Translations under genes and position numbers: made by a program
The notes under the pieces: model-generated
Told to the model about the DNA's origin: nothing
The model's input: only the letters and a program-made list of their open reading frames with translations
Database searches by the model: none
Shown here: positions 15,117 through 23,873 of the stretch, piece by piece
Numbering within the stretch: position 1 is the first letter of the stretch
Layout of the letters: each line of letters begins with the position of its first letter
Source of the DNA: Actinomycetota bacterium
GTDB taxonomy: Bacteria > Actinomycetota > CADDZG01 > WHSQ01
Assembly: GCA_013695465.1 (NCBI GenBank)
Contig: JACDAL010000048.1
Span: forward strand, 1-41,029
Length of the DNA stretch: 41,029 nucleotides
Reading direction: 5' to 3'

Positions 15117-16359
15117 ACAACCGGGCGCGCTGCTTGGCTCTCAGGTAGCTCTCGACGCAGGCGGCGGCGAACAGTCGCGGCGGAGCTTGCACGACCTCGG
15201 CCCCCGACGCCCGCAGGCGAGCCACCGCCCGTCGGCGAGCCTCCAGCACATCAATCGCGGCGGCCGCGGCGTAGGCGTCTTCCACCGACTCTACTGGGGC
15301 CGATACCAGGGCTTCGACGTCTGTGTCGACGGGGCTCGCGACCAGCACGGCATGGCGGCCTGCCAGCAGCGGAACCGCCTCTATCAGCGGGCGGGCTGCC
15401 GCCTCCTCGAGGAGGTCGGTGAGCACGACCACGAAGGAGCGCTTCGCCTGCGACGCGGCCCTGAAGGCGAGCTCGTAGTCGGAGTCGGCCCGGGACGGTT
15501 CCAGGTCGAACAGCGCCCGCACCACCGTCCGGGCCCCCTTGCGCCGGGGCGAGATCTCTCGGAGCAGAGAGGAGTCAAACGCCACGGCCCCACAGTGGTC
15601 CGACAGCTCGTCGGCCACGAAGCACAACGCGGCGACGGCATCGAGAGCGATGTCGAGTCTCGTCGCGCCGTCCAATGGAGCACCCATTAGCCGCCCCGCA
15701 TCGACCACACAGATGACGTCACGATCCTGCTCGACCCGGTACTGGTTGCTCATCGGCCGCCCCATCCGAACCGTCGCGCTCCAGTTCACCTGGCGGATGT
15801 CGTCGTCCCATTGGTAGTCGCGAATCGACTCGAAGTCGGTCCCCAGCCCCAGGGGGCCGCGGGGCCGGCGGCCCTCGACGGAGAGACGTCCCGTCCGCAC
15901 CGCGCGCGCGAGTCGCCACGCCTCGGGAAGGTCGGGGTAGACGAGGACCTCGTGGTCCTCGCCTGCGCGCCTGAAGTTCCTACCCAACCTCAGCGGGCCG
16001 TCGAGGCGCAGGGCCGGCGCCGGGAGGAGATGGCGGCCGCGCCGCAGAGCGGTCACGGTCCCACACAGCCGGTTGGGTGACTCCGCCGGGCTAACGACTA
16101 GGTCCGGGGGCGCGGGCTGGCGCAATCGGGCGGTGGCCTGCGCGGGGTCGAGCTCGATGGAGAATGCGACCGGCACACCGCGCGCCAGCAGCCCGGGGAT
16201 GTCGCTCGAGAGCCGCACCTCCCGCCGGGCGCTGAAGGCGTCGGCGGCCGCGGCCCCCACCACCACGAGCGAGATAAACAGCGCCAGAGGCCACGGGAAC
16301 AGCAGCGCGCTCACCGCACTCGCCCCCAGCAGCCAGGCCGCGAGCGGGGTCGGGGTCAC
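15115..16359 (-). CDS. DUF58 domain protein (von Willebrand-A-like), MoxR partner
   Basis: The 414-residue protein (from GTG 16359, VTPTPLAAWLLGASAV) has two adjacent N-terminal membrane segments. A beta-rich region follows, then the DUF58 core RPRGPLGLGTDFESIRDY, RQVNWSATVRMGRPM, and a vWA-like domain starting VICVVDAGRLMG with a degenerate MIDAS (DAGRLMG instead of DxSxS). It is typically paired with a MoxR ATPase, here directly upstream. MoxR/DUF58 pairs are thought to act as chaperone or assembly systems for envelope or metal proteins (family-level knowledge). An open frame extends upstream to GTG 16503, but those 48 residues are low-complexity and repeat-encoded, so the later start is preferred. 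Confidence 0.88.
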   Translation of the reverse strand: MTPTPLAAWLLGASAVSALLFPWPLALFISLVVVGAAAADAFSARREVRLSSDIPGLLARGVPVAFSIELDPAQATARLRQPAPPDLVVSPAESPNRLCGTVTALRRGRHLLPAPALRLDGPLRLGRNFRRAGEDHEVLVYPDLPEAWRLARAVRTGRLSVEGRRPRGPLGLGTDFESIRDYQWDDDIRQVNWSATVRMGRPMSNQYRVEQDRDVICVVDAGRLMGAPLDGATRLDIALDAVAALCFVADELSDHCGAVAFDSSLLREISPRRKGARTVVRALFDLEPSRADSDYELAFRAASQAKRSFVVVLTDLLEEAAARPLIEAVPLLAGRHAVLVASPVDTDVEALVSAPVESVEDAYAAAAAIDVLEARRRAVARLRASGAEVVQAPPRLFAAACVESYLRAKQRARL

Positions 16360-16453
16360 GCCTCGTGCGGCGGTCGGAGGTCCTGATCTGCCCCCCGGCC
16401 CCGTTCCCTCGTCTCGATCCCCCCACGTTCCCGGCCCGCCGCCGGCGGTGGCG

Positions 16454-16518
16454 GATGTCCCCGGTCCGCTTGTACCCACAAGAAAACGTGGGCAGATGTC
16501 CACGGTCCGCTTTTGCCC
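16454..16518 (-). repeat. imperfect direct repeat with hairpin in the moxR-DUF58 spacer
   Basis: GATGTCCCCGGTCCGCTT (16454) recurs as GATGTCCACGGTCCGCTT (16495), a 41-bp spacing. Between them CCCAC and GTGGG flank an A-rich 8-nt loop (about 16475-16492). The region is the 193-bp stretch between the moxR stop and the preferred DUF58 start. It may be a dispersed intergenic element. Confidence 0.6.
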
Positions 16519-16552
16519 CCCCTACCGAGAGCGGAGGCCGGGCGGCCCCGGC

Positions 16553-17482
16553 TCAGCGGGGGACCTCGACCGAGTCCAGCGCGGCCCGAACCGCGTCGTC
16601 GGGCCGATAGCGTTCGAGCTCGGCTTCGGGGCTGAGGACGAGGCGATGGCGCAGGACTGCCGGCGCCATCGCGGCGACATCGTCGGGCGTGACGAATTCT
16701 CTCCCGCTCATGCGGGCGCGTGCCTTGGAGGTGCTCAAGAGATGGACCGCGGCGCGCGGGCTGGCCCCCAGCTCGACGCTCGGCAGCGCTCGAGTGCGCC
16801 GCACGATCGCGGCGACGTAACCGACCACCTCGTCCGAGACCTCGACTTCGTCGACCGAGGCCCGCACCTCCTCCCATTGAGAGCGGGTGCACACCGGGGA
16901 GATGTCGTCGAGACCCACTGATGCGACTCCTCGGCGCGCCAGGCGCAGCAAGGCACGCTCCTCCTCCTCCGAAGGATAGGAGACGTCCACCTTGAGCACG
17001 AAGCGGTCGAGCTGCGCCTCGGGCAGAGGGTAGGTGCCCTCGTATTCGATCGGGTTTTGGGTGGCGACGACGAGGAAAGGATCCGGGAGCGGGTGCGGCT
17101 CGCCGTCGATGGTGACCTGGTATTCCTGCATGGCCTCGAGCAGGGCCGCCTGAGTCTTGGGCGGAGTTCTGTTGATCTCGTCCGCCAGCAGAAGGTTCGT
17201 GAACACCGGTCCCTGGCGGAACGAGAGCTCGCCCTGTCTCAGCGTCATCGTCCCCGTGAGGTCGGAGGGCAACATATCGGGGGTGAACTGGACTCGGCGG
17301 AAGGACGCGCCCAGGGCCCGGGCGGTAGCGTGGGCAAGCAGAGTCTTGGCCACCCCCGGGGCTCCTTCCAGAAGCACGTGCCCTCCGACCGATCCCGCGA
17401 TCAGCAGCTGCTCGGTGACCTCGTCCTGGCCCACGACGACCCGGGAAACCTCCGCCACGATGCGGTCTCGGAGCTCTCTCAC
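16553..17482 (-). CDS. MoxR-family AAA+ ATPase
   Basis: The 309-residue AAA+ protein has Walker A GAPGVAKT (40-47), Walker B LLLADE (97-102), the MoxR-characteristic [18 protein letters not shown], sensor 1 [22 protein letters not shown] and a C-terminal AAA lid with SPRAAVHLL. MoxR proteins are proposed to remodel or activate partner proteins with vWA-like domains, and the DUF58 protein encoded next is the likely partner. The GTG start overlaps the DUF4350 stop as GTGA, so the genes are translationally coupled. The catalytic residues look complete. Confidence 0.95.
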   Translation of the reverse strand: MRELRDRIVAEVSRVVVGQDEVTEQLLIAGSVGGHVLLEGAPGVAKTLLAHATARALGASFRRVQFTPDMLPSDLTGTMTLRQGELSFRQGPVFTNLLLADEINRTPPKTQAALLEAMQEYQVTIDGEPHPLPDPFLVVATQNPIEYEGTYPLPEAQLDRFVLKVDVSYPSEEEERALLRLARRGVASVGLDDISPVCTRSQWEEVRASVDEVEVSDEVVGYVAAIVRRTRALPSVELGASPRAAVHLLSTSKARARMSGREFVTPDDVAAMAPAVLRHRLVLSPEAELERYRPDDAVRAALDSVEVPR

Positions 17483-18651
17483 CGGCTATGGCCCCCATTT
17501 GTTGAGGAGTGGAGCCACGCGTGAGCGCGCGCCAGCGCAATGACGCCGTCCGGGCCGCTTGCCTTCTCTCGCAGTGCTTGCGCCAGGCCCTCGGGCATGC
17601 CGAGCGAGCGCGACGCAGCCTCGAGCTGGGCCTCGGAGGGCTCAGCCGATAGCCCCGCCCGCAGGCCCAACCTGGCGCGCCCGGCCGCGAGGAGCGGGGC
17701 CGTCGCCTCCTGTGGAGAGGAGGTGCGGCGAAGAAGAGATCCGAGCGCCAGGACGTATCCAACTCGCGGGGGGGCCAAGGGCCGCTGCAAGTCCTGGGGC
17801 GGGCCCAGCCGGCGGCCGCACGCCCACAACAAGACGAGGGCCGCGCCAAGCAGGCCGATGAGCGCCGTCCGCCAGCTCGCCGGCAGCGCGGCGAGGCCCG
17901 AGCTTTGGAAACCGTGAACAGACTCCAGGAACACCACTGGCCGCGCCGGAGGACCTGCGGCCGCAAGAGCAAAGGTGGCGTTGTCGGCTTCTCCCAGGTG
18001 GCGGTTGTGGAACACCGCAGCGTCTGCGAGCAGGACGGCCCGGCCCTTCCCCCCTTCGAGGACGCTCACGACCGTCTTGAACCCTCGTCCCATCACCGGA
18101 AGCGAGGCGTTCGGCTCGGCCCAGTAGCCTTCAGCCCCCGCTCGCAAAACTTGGGCCGCGCCCACGTCGGAGGTCGGCACCAGCAGATGGGCCTCGTTCA
18201 CTCCGCCGCCCGCCCAGCTCGGCGAGCCGTCGAGTACCTGGTGAAGCCAGCGCCCCTCGATGCGCCCGCCGGCCACCAGGCGCCCACCAGCAGCAACGAA
18301 ATCGCGCAGTGCGCCGGCATCCTCACCGGACAGCGGTCCCGCGTCGAGCACGATCGCAGTGGCCCGGGGATCGAGGGGGGTATCGGCGGGCGCGGCCCTC
18401 AGCCGCTCGACCCGGTGCCCGGCGCGCCCAAGCAGCTCGGCGTAGGCGGCGACCCCGTCGGGTGCCGTCGCAAACGACGACGAACGCGGCCCGGACGGTC
18501 CCCCGGCAAGGCGGTCGAGCCCGAACACCACGACGTTGAATGCCACCACTACCGCGGCAACGACGGCCAGGGGGTGACGCAAGCGGGTGGGGAGGCGGGG
18601 AGAAGATTCCGGGAGGCTCAACTCGAGACTTCCTGTAGCACTCGCTGCCAT
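17479..18651 (-). CDS. DUF4350 domain membrane protein
   Basis: The protein (380-390 residues) has an N-terminal membrane segment (LAVVAAVVVAFNVVVFGLDR) and an extracytoplasmic DUF4350 domain: GVAAYAELLGRAGHRVERLR, then LDAGPLSGEDAGALRDFVAAGGRLV, which resembles a glutamine-amidotransferase-like fold used non-catalytically. A second membrane segment follows (ALIGLLGAALVLLWACGRRLG), then a short cytosolic tail. In actinobacteria it accompanies DUF4129, MoxR and DUF58 genes. Two starts are possible: ATG 18651, which overlaps the DUF4129 gene by 34 nt, or TTG 18621, which overlaps its stop as TTGA and has AGGA nine to ten nt upstream. The TTG is well supported by its ribosome site. A longer frame further upstream is a shadow of DUF4129. 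Confidence 0.82.
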   Translation of the reverse strand: MAASATGSLELSLPESSPRLPTRLRHPLAVVAAVVVAFNVVVFGLDRLAGGPSGPRSSSFATAPDGVAAYAELLGRAGHRVERLRAAPADTPLDPRATAIVLDAGPLSGEDAGALRDFVAAGGRLVAGGRIEGRWLHQVLDGSPSWAGGGVNEAHLLVPTSDVGAAQVLRAGAEGYWAEPNASLPVMGRGFKTVVSVLEGGKGRAVLLADAAVFHNRHLGEADNATFALAAAGPPARPVVFLESVHGFQSSGLAALPASWRTALIGLLGAALVLLWACGRRLGPPQDLQRPLAPPRVGYVLALGSLLRRTSSPQEATAPLLAAGRARLGLRAGLSAEPSEAQLEAASRSLGMPEGLAQALREKASGPDGVIALARAHAWLHSSTNGGHSR

Positions 18652-19481
18652 CCTGCGCGCGCACGCTCGGAGTCCTCGAGCGCTGCTGCGCGCCCCCCGT
18701 AAACGATCTCGTCGAAGGAGCGGGCGAGCGCTTCGAACTCCGGCGAGGAGATCTTCGCTTCGACCTCGGAGGTGATCAGTGACGGCCGCCAGATGATCGC
18801 GTCGGCCTTGTCGAGCCGCAACAGGCCGGCGAGGAAGCGGAGCCGGACGGCCCTGCCGTAGTCGCCGGCTTGCGCAGCGGCATCGGCGGTTCGTTCCAGC
18901 GCACGCTCGTCGAGGCTCCGGAGACGAGACTGCGATGTGTCCTGCGCCGAAGCCTGCGCCCGGCGCCCGCCCAGCCGCAGGGAAACGGCGGCGGCCCCCG
19001 CTACCACCAGAAGCGCGAGCATCGTCCACACCGAGCTGTCGCCGCCCGGCAGCAGACGAGCCAGGAACCTGAAGGCGGTCGTGAAGGCGTCGCCCACCGG
19101 CTCGAGCAAACGTCCGAGGAAAGCGAGCACCCCGGCAAGAGGCCGCGGCACCTCCTGCTCGCGATAGCGGCGTTGAGACAGAACCTCGCGCGCCTCGCTT
19201 CGTTCTTGTTCGGGCCCGAGAGGAGTGGTGCTTTCTCGTTGCTCTGCGAGAGCGTTGAGCCGGCTCCGAAGGCGCTCGCCGTGCGCTCCCTCTAGAGCCG
19301 AGGCGACATCCACCGGGGCCCCGCCGACGGAGGTCACCTGCCGGAGCTCCGCCAGGGCCCCTGTGTCTGAGTGGGCCCGTCCCGCGAGCCGGGCGAGCTC
19401 CTCTGCGGTGACGTCGGTCGCAGCGGCCGGACTCGGAGCGAGCACGCAGCAGGCAACGAGAAATTGGAGCAGGCGCCTCAA
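18618..19481 (-). CDS. DUF4129 domain membrane protein
   Basis: The 287-residue protein starts at TTG 19481, which overlaps the preceding stop as TTGA. A signal peptide begins exactly there (LRRLLQFLVACCVLAPSPAAA), supporting this start. An extracytoplasmic helical region follows, then a membrane segment (WTMLALLVVAGAAAVSLRL). The cytosolic DUF4129 domain is AQAGDYGRAVRLRFLAGLLR, then TSEVEAKI and FDEIVYGGRAA. The domain is found in actinobacterial MoxR clusters and fused to transglutaminases elsewhere; its role is unknown. A longer open frame reaching to 20129 reads through the neighbouring membrane gene and is rejected. Confidence 0.84.
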   Translation of the reverse strand: MRRLLQFLVACCVLAPSPAAATDVTAEELARLAGRAHSDTGALAELRQVTSVGGAPVDVASALEGAHGERLRSRLNALAEQRESTTPLGPEQERSEAREVLSQRRYREQEVPRPLAGVLAFLGRLLEPVGDAFTTAFRFLARLLPGGDSSVWTMLALLVVAGAAAVSLRLGGRRAQASAQDTSQSRLRSLDERALERTADAAAQAGDYGRAVRLRFLAGLLRLDKADAIIWRPSLITSEVEAKISSPEFEALARSFDEIVYGGRAAALEDSERARAGWQRVLQEVSS

Positions 19482-20536
19482 CTCTGTGGCGGGTCTTCGG
19501 CGGAAGGACGCCACCCCGGAGGCGGTGGCCAGTAGGGGGGCTGAGAGCCGTCCGTTGCGGGTGGGCGCGAGTGTGGCGTCGTCGCGAAGCCTGCACCGGT
19601 GGGCGGGTCCACGCCGACACGCTGAGCCAGAAGCTCCAGATCGAAGCCCTCTTTGCGCACTCTGAGATCGAAGTAGAGGACGGTGATGAAGGCCGCGGTG
19701 AAGGGCGTAGTGAGCACGGTCGCGATCGTGGTGCCGATGGCGTTGAGGACAAGGCTCGGCAGCAGGGAGTCCCCCAGGTCCGTGAAGGTTACGGCGGTGA
19801 GGAGGCCGGAGATCGCTCCCGAGACGATGCTCGCGAGCAGCCCGCCGAGGACGAGGATCAAGAACGTCTGCCACCACCGGCCCCGAACGAGGCCGCCCGA
19901 GCGCCGCAGTGCCTTGGTGCCCCGCAGTTCCTCCGTCAGCAGGGCGGGGACCGAGACCTGAACCGAGACGTAGAGCCACACTGCGGCCGCGAACGCCGCC
20001 AGCAGCAAGAGGACGACTACGGCGACGAGCGCTCCACCGTCGGCTCCGGCGGCCACTAGGAGGGCGATCACTACACCGACGGGGAGAAACGGCAACGCCA
20101 GCACGAGCCCGGTGAGCAAGGTCACCCACACGACGCTAAGCAGGCGTGAGGCCGCAAAGCGCAACGAGGACTTCCACTCAGGGGCCGCCTCGAGGTAGGC
20201 GTCGGTGATTGCCTTGAAGCAGGCAGCGGTCGACACCGCCCCCGCGATGATCGTCAGTGTCAGGAGCACGAGCAGTCCGGCAGCGATGGTCCACAGCTCG
20301 TCAGACTCGAACAGAGGCAGCTGGGTGGTCGGCTGCTGTTGCAGCAGCCCCGAGCCCCCGCCCAATACGGCCACGTCGGGCAGGGCCGAGGAGAAGATCA
20401 AGACGCTCAACGCCTGTACCGGGGCCACCACCAGAAAGACGAGCCTGAACAGCGTCGGGGCATTGCGCCAGTAGATCTTGATGGCGACATCGAGGATCTC
20501 TCCTACCCCCAGTGGCGCCAGCTGAGCCGCTTGCAC
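19478..20536 (-). CDS. multi-pass membrane protein (glycerophosphodiesterase membrane-domain-like)
   Basis: The 352-residue protein starts with a GTG (VQAAQLAPLGVGEILDVAIK). About six membrane segments follow, including LFRLVFLVVAPVQALSVLIF, AAGLLVLLTLTIIAGAVSTA and AVVVLLLLAAFAAAVWLYVS. The APLGVGEILDVAIKIYWRN start and the SGGLVRGRWWQTFLI block resemble the membrane domain often found with glycerophosphoryl diester phosphodiesterases, but no catalytic domain is present. The C-terminus is Pro-rich and cytosolic (PPYWPPPPGWRPS). It heads the five-gene minus-strand unit running to DUF58. Function unknown. Confidence 0.78.
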   Translation of the reverse strand: MQAAQLAPLGVGEILDVAIKIYWRNAPTLFRLVFLVVAPVQALSVLIFSSALPDVAVLGGGSGLLQQQPTTQLPLFESDELWTIAAGLLVLLTLTIIAGAVSTAACFKAITDAYLEAAPEWKSSLRFAASRLLSVVWVTLLTGLVLALPFLPVGVVIALLVAAGADGGALVAVVVLLLLAAFAAAVWLYVSVQVSVPALLTEELRGTKALRRSGGLVRGRWWQTFLILVLGGLLASIVSGAISGLLTAVTFTDLGDSLLPSLVLNAIGTTIATVLTTPFTAAFITVLYFDLRVRKEGFDLELLAQRVGVDPPTGAGFATTPHSRPPATDGSQPPYWPPPPGWRPSAEDPPQS

Positions 20537-20596
20537 CGCGCGACGATAGCGTCCCAGTGGCGAGGCTCGGTCCGGTCGTGCGACACACTTGGAATC

Positions 20597-20842
20597 ATGC
20601 CCTGCGCCACCTGCGGACGCCCGCAGACCGACCCGGTAAAGGGCTCCTCGCCGTGGGCCCGGGGGGTGGTCGGAGGTCGTCAGATACTGCTGTGCGCCCA
20701 GTGCCAGGAGAGCGACCCCGACTGGGTCGGAAGGCTCGATCGCTGCCCTCAGTGCGGCAGCACGAGGCTATCGGTGGTTATGGGCTCGGCCGTTTGCCGA
20801 GCCTGTGGCTTCGACTGGCCGGTGGAGGACCTCGAACGCTGA
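20597..20842 (+). CDS. small double zinc-ribbon protein
   Basis: The 81-residue protein has four Cys pairs: C3-x2-C6, C33-x2-C36, C50-x2-C53 and C67-x2-C70, suggesting two zinc ribbons. The first knuckle pair is separated by a loop (PVKGSSPWARGVVGGRQI); the second resembles nucleic-acid-binding or rubredoxin-like ribbons (RCPQCGSTR and VCRACGFDWPVEDL). It is divergent from the MoxR cluster and 85 bp before hisD. No family is recognised with confidence. Zinc binding is inferred from spacing. Confidence 0.7.
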   Translation: MPCATCGRPQTDPVKGSSPWARGVVGGRQILLCAQCQESDPDWVGRLDRCPQCGSTRLSVVMGSAVCRACGFDWPVEDLER

Positions 20843-20915
20843 GCGCTCCGCCCGAATGAGCGATCCCTACGCCGGAGCCCGCGAGCGCGTGGCGTGAAAA
20901 AGTCGAGCGTGACAA

Positions 20916-20921
20916 TAGGCT
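20916..20921 (+). promoter_or_regulatory. candidate -10 hexamer for the hisD operon
   Basis: TAGGCT is followed by six nt and the hisD ATG. No ribosome binding site is present in the gap, consistent with a leaderless transcript. No convincing -35 is visible. Confidence 0.4.
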
Positions 20922-20927
20922 CGGTTC

Positions 20928-22226
20928 ATGCTGGAGCTGATCGACGGTCGCGACCGGCAGGCGCCGGTTCACATTCCTCGTCCCCGCGTTCCCGCCACGC
21001 GCGCCCTCGACATCGCCACCGAGGTCAAGGCCATCGTCGACGACGTCCGGCTGCGGGGCGATGCCGCGGTCATCGAGCACACCGAGCGCCTCGACGGAGT
21101 GAAGCTGACCGCGGCCCAGCTCGTGGTCGACGAGGACACGCTGGCCCGGGCCCCTGCGTTGGTCCGCCCGGAGCTCATCGACGCCCTCGAGGTCATGACC
21201 GCCCGTCTCGAGAGGACCTGTGAGCGCCAGCTCCCACAGAGCTGGATCGAGCGCTCCGAAGACGAGTACGTGGGCGAGTTGGTGCGGCCGCTGCGCCGGG
21301 CCGGCATCTATGCGCCCGGCGGGAGGGCCGCCTACCCCTCGAGCGTGATCATGGCGCTCACGCCCGCCCGCGTCGCGGGAGTCGAGGGCGTCGCGGTTGC
21401 CTCGCCCCCTTCGCGGCACGGCGAGATTGCCGAGGCCGTCCTGGCAGCCTGCTCAGTGGCAAACGCGAGCGAGGTCTATCGCCTGGGGGGTGCCGTGGCC
21501 GTAGCAGCCCTTGCCTACGGGACCGAGACCGTCCGCCCAGTCGACAAGGTCTTCGGGCCCGGCAACGTCTACGTGACCGCCGCCAAGAGGCTCGTGCAGA
21601 GCTGGGTGGGGACGGACTCGGAGGCGGGTCCGACGGAGATCGCGGTAATAGCCGACGAGCGCGTCGATCCGGTGGTTGTGGCCGCCGACCTCGTCGCTCA
21701 GGCCGAGCATGGCCCCCTCGGCTGCCACGCTCTCATCACCTGGTCTGAAGAGCTGGCGGAAGCGACGGCGGCCGCACTCGAGGGGATGGTCGCTAGTCAC
21801 GAGCGAGCAGACGACCTCGAGAACGCCCTTATAGAAGGGGGAGTGACGGTGCTGGTGCGCGACCTCGACCACGCCCTTGATACGGCCAACGCACTCGCTC
21901 CCGAGCACCTCGAGCTGCTGTTCGAGGGGGCGTTCGAGGCACTCGACCGGGTCCGAAACACGGGCGCGGTGTTCGTCGGGCCCTATTCGCCCGTGTGTGC
22001 GGGCGACTACGTCGCCGGCACTAATCACGTCCTGCCCACAGGGGGCTCGGCCCGGTGGGCCTCTGGCCTCGGTGTCTCGGACTTCGTCACCAGGACCTAC
22101 CTCTGCGGGCTCGAGCGCAGCTCGCTCGAGCGCCTGGCTCCGCACATCGTCGCCCTGAGCGAAGCCGAGGGCCTCCCTGCGCACGCTCGCTCGGTCGCGC
22201 GGCGACTTGCTCCGCGCCGAAGTTAA
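20928..22226 (+). CDS. hisD: histidinol dehydrogenase
   Basis: The 432-residue zinc enzyme carries out the last two steps of histidine synthesis, oxidising L-histidinol to L-histidine with two NAD+. Family blocks are complete: PLRRAGIYAPGGRAAYPSS, VFGPGNVYVTAAKRLVQ, the zinc ligands Gln258 and His261 (DLVAQAEHG) and the CAGDYVAGTNHVLPTGG region. Length is normal. It heads hisD-C-B-H-A, and its TAA stop overlaps the hisC ATG by one base. Transcription probably starts just upstream (see 20916). Confidence 0.97.
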   Translation: MLELIDGRDRQAPVHIPRPRVPATRALDIATEVKAIVDDVRLRGDAAVIEHTERLDGVKLTAAQLVVDEDTLARAPALVRPELIDALEVMTARLERTCERQLPQSWIERSEDEYVGELVRPLRRAGIYAPGGRAAYPSSVIMALTPARVAGVEGVAVASPPSRHGEIAEAVLAACSVANASEVYRLGGAVAVAALAYGTETVRPVDKVFGPGNVYVTAAKRLVQSWVGTDSEAGPTEIAVIADERVDPVVVAADLVAQAEHGPLGCHALITWSEELAEATAAALEGMVASHERADDLENALIEGGVTVLVRDLDHALDTANALAPEHLELLFEGAFEALDRVRNTGAVFVGPYSPVCAGDYVAGTNHVLPTGGSARWASGLGVSDFVTRTYLCGLERSSLERLAPHIVALSEAEGLPAHARSVARRLAPRRS

Positions 22227-23290
22227 TGGTTCCCTTGCGGGTGCGCCCGGACCTCTCCGGCATGGCGCCCTACGTCTCGCCCCAGCTTCCTGCCCGGATC
22301 AGGCTCAACACCAACGAATCTCCTCACCCGCCTCCTCGGGCCGTCGTGGAGGAGGCCACCGGCGCCCTCCGCAACGCCGCCCTCAACCGCTATCCCGACA
22401 GGGATGGCACCTCTCTTTACGCCGCTCTCTCAGCCCACACCGGCTGGCCGCAGGAGGGGTTGTGGGTCGCCAACGGCTCCAATGAGGTCTTCCTGCACCT
22501 GTTCCTGGCCTTCGGGGGGCCGGGGCGGACCTCCATCACGTTCGAGCCGACCTACTCTCTTCACACGCTCATCGCTCGCATCGCCGGTACCCGCACCACG
22601 TCGCGACGGCGCCACGACGGCTGGGCGGTCGATCTCGAGGACGCGCTGGAGGCGCTCGGGACCGAGCGGCCCGAGATCGTGGTGCTGTGCTCACCCAACA
22701 ATCCGACCGGCACGCTCGAGCCCCTGGACACCGTGCGCGATCTCGCGGTGAGGGCGCCGGGCCTGGTGATCGTCGACGAGGCTTACGCAGAGTTCGCCGC
22801 GCCTTCGGACGGTGCCATCGGGCTCTTGTCGGAGCATCCCAACGTGGTCGTGGTCAGAACCTTCTCCAAGGCCTGGGGGCTCGCCGGGGTCAGGCTCGGT
22901 TACCTGCTGGCCGCGCCCGAGGTGATTGCCGAGATGGCGACGGTGCGCCTGCCCTATCACCTCTCCGTTCCCGCCCAGGCGTTCGGCCTAGCCGCCCTCG
23001 CCCATGCTTCCGAAGCGGTCGAGGCGGCCCAGGCGGTGGTCGAGGAGCGCGACCGGCTGATCGTGGAACTCGCCGGCCTCGGGCTGAAGACGTGGCCCTC
23101 GCACGCCAACTTCGTGCTGTTCGAGGCGGGAGATGCCGATGTGGTGTGGAACGGTCTGCTGGAACGAGGCGTCCTGGTGCGCTCCTATGAAGGACGGCCG
23201 GGGCTGGAAAGCTGCCTGCGGGTGACCGCGGGACTCCCCGAGGAGACCGATGAGTTCCTGAGCGCGCTGGCGGAGGTACTCGATGAGTGA
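22226..23290 (+). CDS. hisC: histidinol-phosphate aminotransferase
   Basis: This 354-residue fold type I PLP enzyme interconverts imidazole acetol phosphate and histidinol phosphate, using glutamate. Lys215 in TFSKAWGLAGVRLGY binds PLP; NTNESPHPPP, ANGSNEV, CSPNNPTGT and DEAYAEF are the other family motifs. The ATG at 22226 shares its first base with the hisD TAA. A longer frame starting at 22055 lies inside hisD and is not needed. The gene ends eight nt into hisB. Confidence 0.96.
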   Translation: MVPLRVRPDLSGMAPYVSPQLPARIRLNTNESPHPPPRAVVEEATGALRNAALNRYPDRDGTSLYAALSAHTGWPQEGLWVANGSNEVFLHLFLAFGGPGRTSITFEPTYSLHTLIARIAGTRTTSRRRHDGWAVDLEDALEALGTERPEIVVLCSPNNPTGTLEPLDTVRDLAVRAPGLVIVDEAYAEFAAPSDGAIGLLSEHPNVVVVRTFSKAWGLAGVRLGYLLAAPEVIAEMATVRLPYHLSVPAQAFGLAALAHASEAVEAAQAVVEERDRLIVELAGLGLKTWPSHANFVLFEAGDADVVWNGLLERGVLVRSYEGRPGLESCLRVTAGLPEETDEFLSALAEVLDE

Positions 23291-23873
23291 GCGTCGGGCG
23301 TTGATAGAGCGCACGACCACCGAGACCAGCGTCAAGGTCGCGCTGTCCCTAGACGGCGGGCACGTTGCTTGTTCCACCGGCGTTGCGTTCTTCGATCACA
23401 TGCTGGACCAGCTCGGCCGCCACTCCCATCTGGGTCTCGAGATAGTTGCCACAGGCGATCTCGAAGTGGATGCTCACCACACGGTCGAGGACGTTGGGAT
23501 CGTCTTGGGGCAGGCGCTGCGCGCGGCGCTGGGCGACGCACGCGGCATCCGCCGCTACGGGTGGGCGCTGGTCCCGATGGAGGAGTCGCTGGCGAGCGTG
23601 GCTCTCGACCTCTCCGGCCGCCCCTTGCTCGTGTACCGGGCCGAGATTCAAGCGGAGGTGATCGGCAGCTTCGACGTCGCCCTCGCCGAGGAGTTCCTGA
23701 TGGCGCTGTGTCGCACCGGCGGGCTCACCCTCCATGTTTCATTGCTGGAGTCCAAGAACGCCCACCATGGACTCGAGGCCATCTTCAAGGCTGTGGCGCG
23801 TGCGCTCTCCGATGCGGTGAGCATGGAGCCGCGGGCCGCCGGCGAGGTGCCCTCGACGAAGGGGGTCCTGTGA
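23283..23873 (+). CDS. hisB: imidazoleglycerol-phosphate dehydratase
   Basis: The 196-residue monofunctional enzyme removes water from imidazole glycerol phosphate. Metal-binding His clusters are present: FFDHMLDQLGRHSHL, DAHHTVEDVGIVLGQAL and ESKNAHHGLEAIFKA. There is no phosphatase domain, so histidinol-phosphate phosphatase must be encoded elsewhere. The ATG lies within the last eight nt of hisC, and the stop overlaps the hisH start as GTGA. Confidence 0.97.
   Translation: MSERRALIERTTTETSVKVALSLDGGHVACSTGVAFFDHMLDQLGRHSHLGLEIVATGDLEVDAHHTVEDVGIVLGQALRAALGDARGIRRYGWALVPMEESLASVALDLSGRPLLVYRAEIQAEVIGSFDVALAEEFLMALCRTGGLTLHVSLLESKNAHHGLEAIFKAVARALSDAVSMEPRAAGEVPSTKGVL

Noticed and set aside
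18652-19752. upstream extension of the DUF4350 frame to 757 codons
   Set aside because: The extra part is Arg/Pro-rich shadow sequence over DUF4129, whose own signal peptide and domain are clear.
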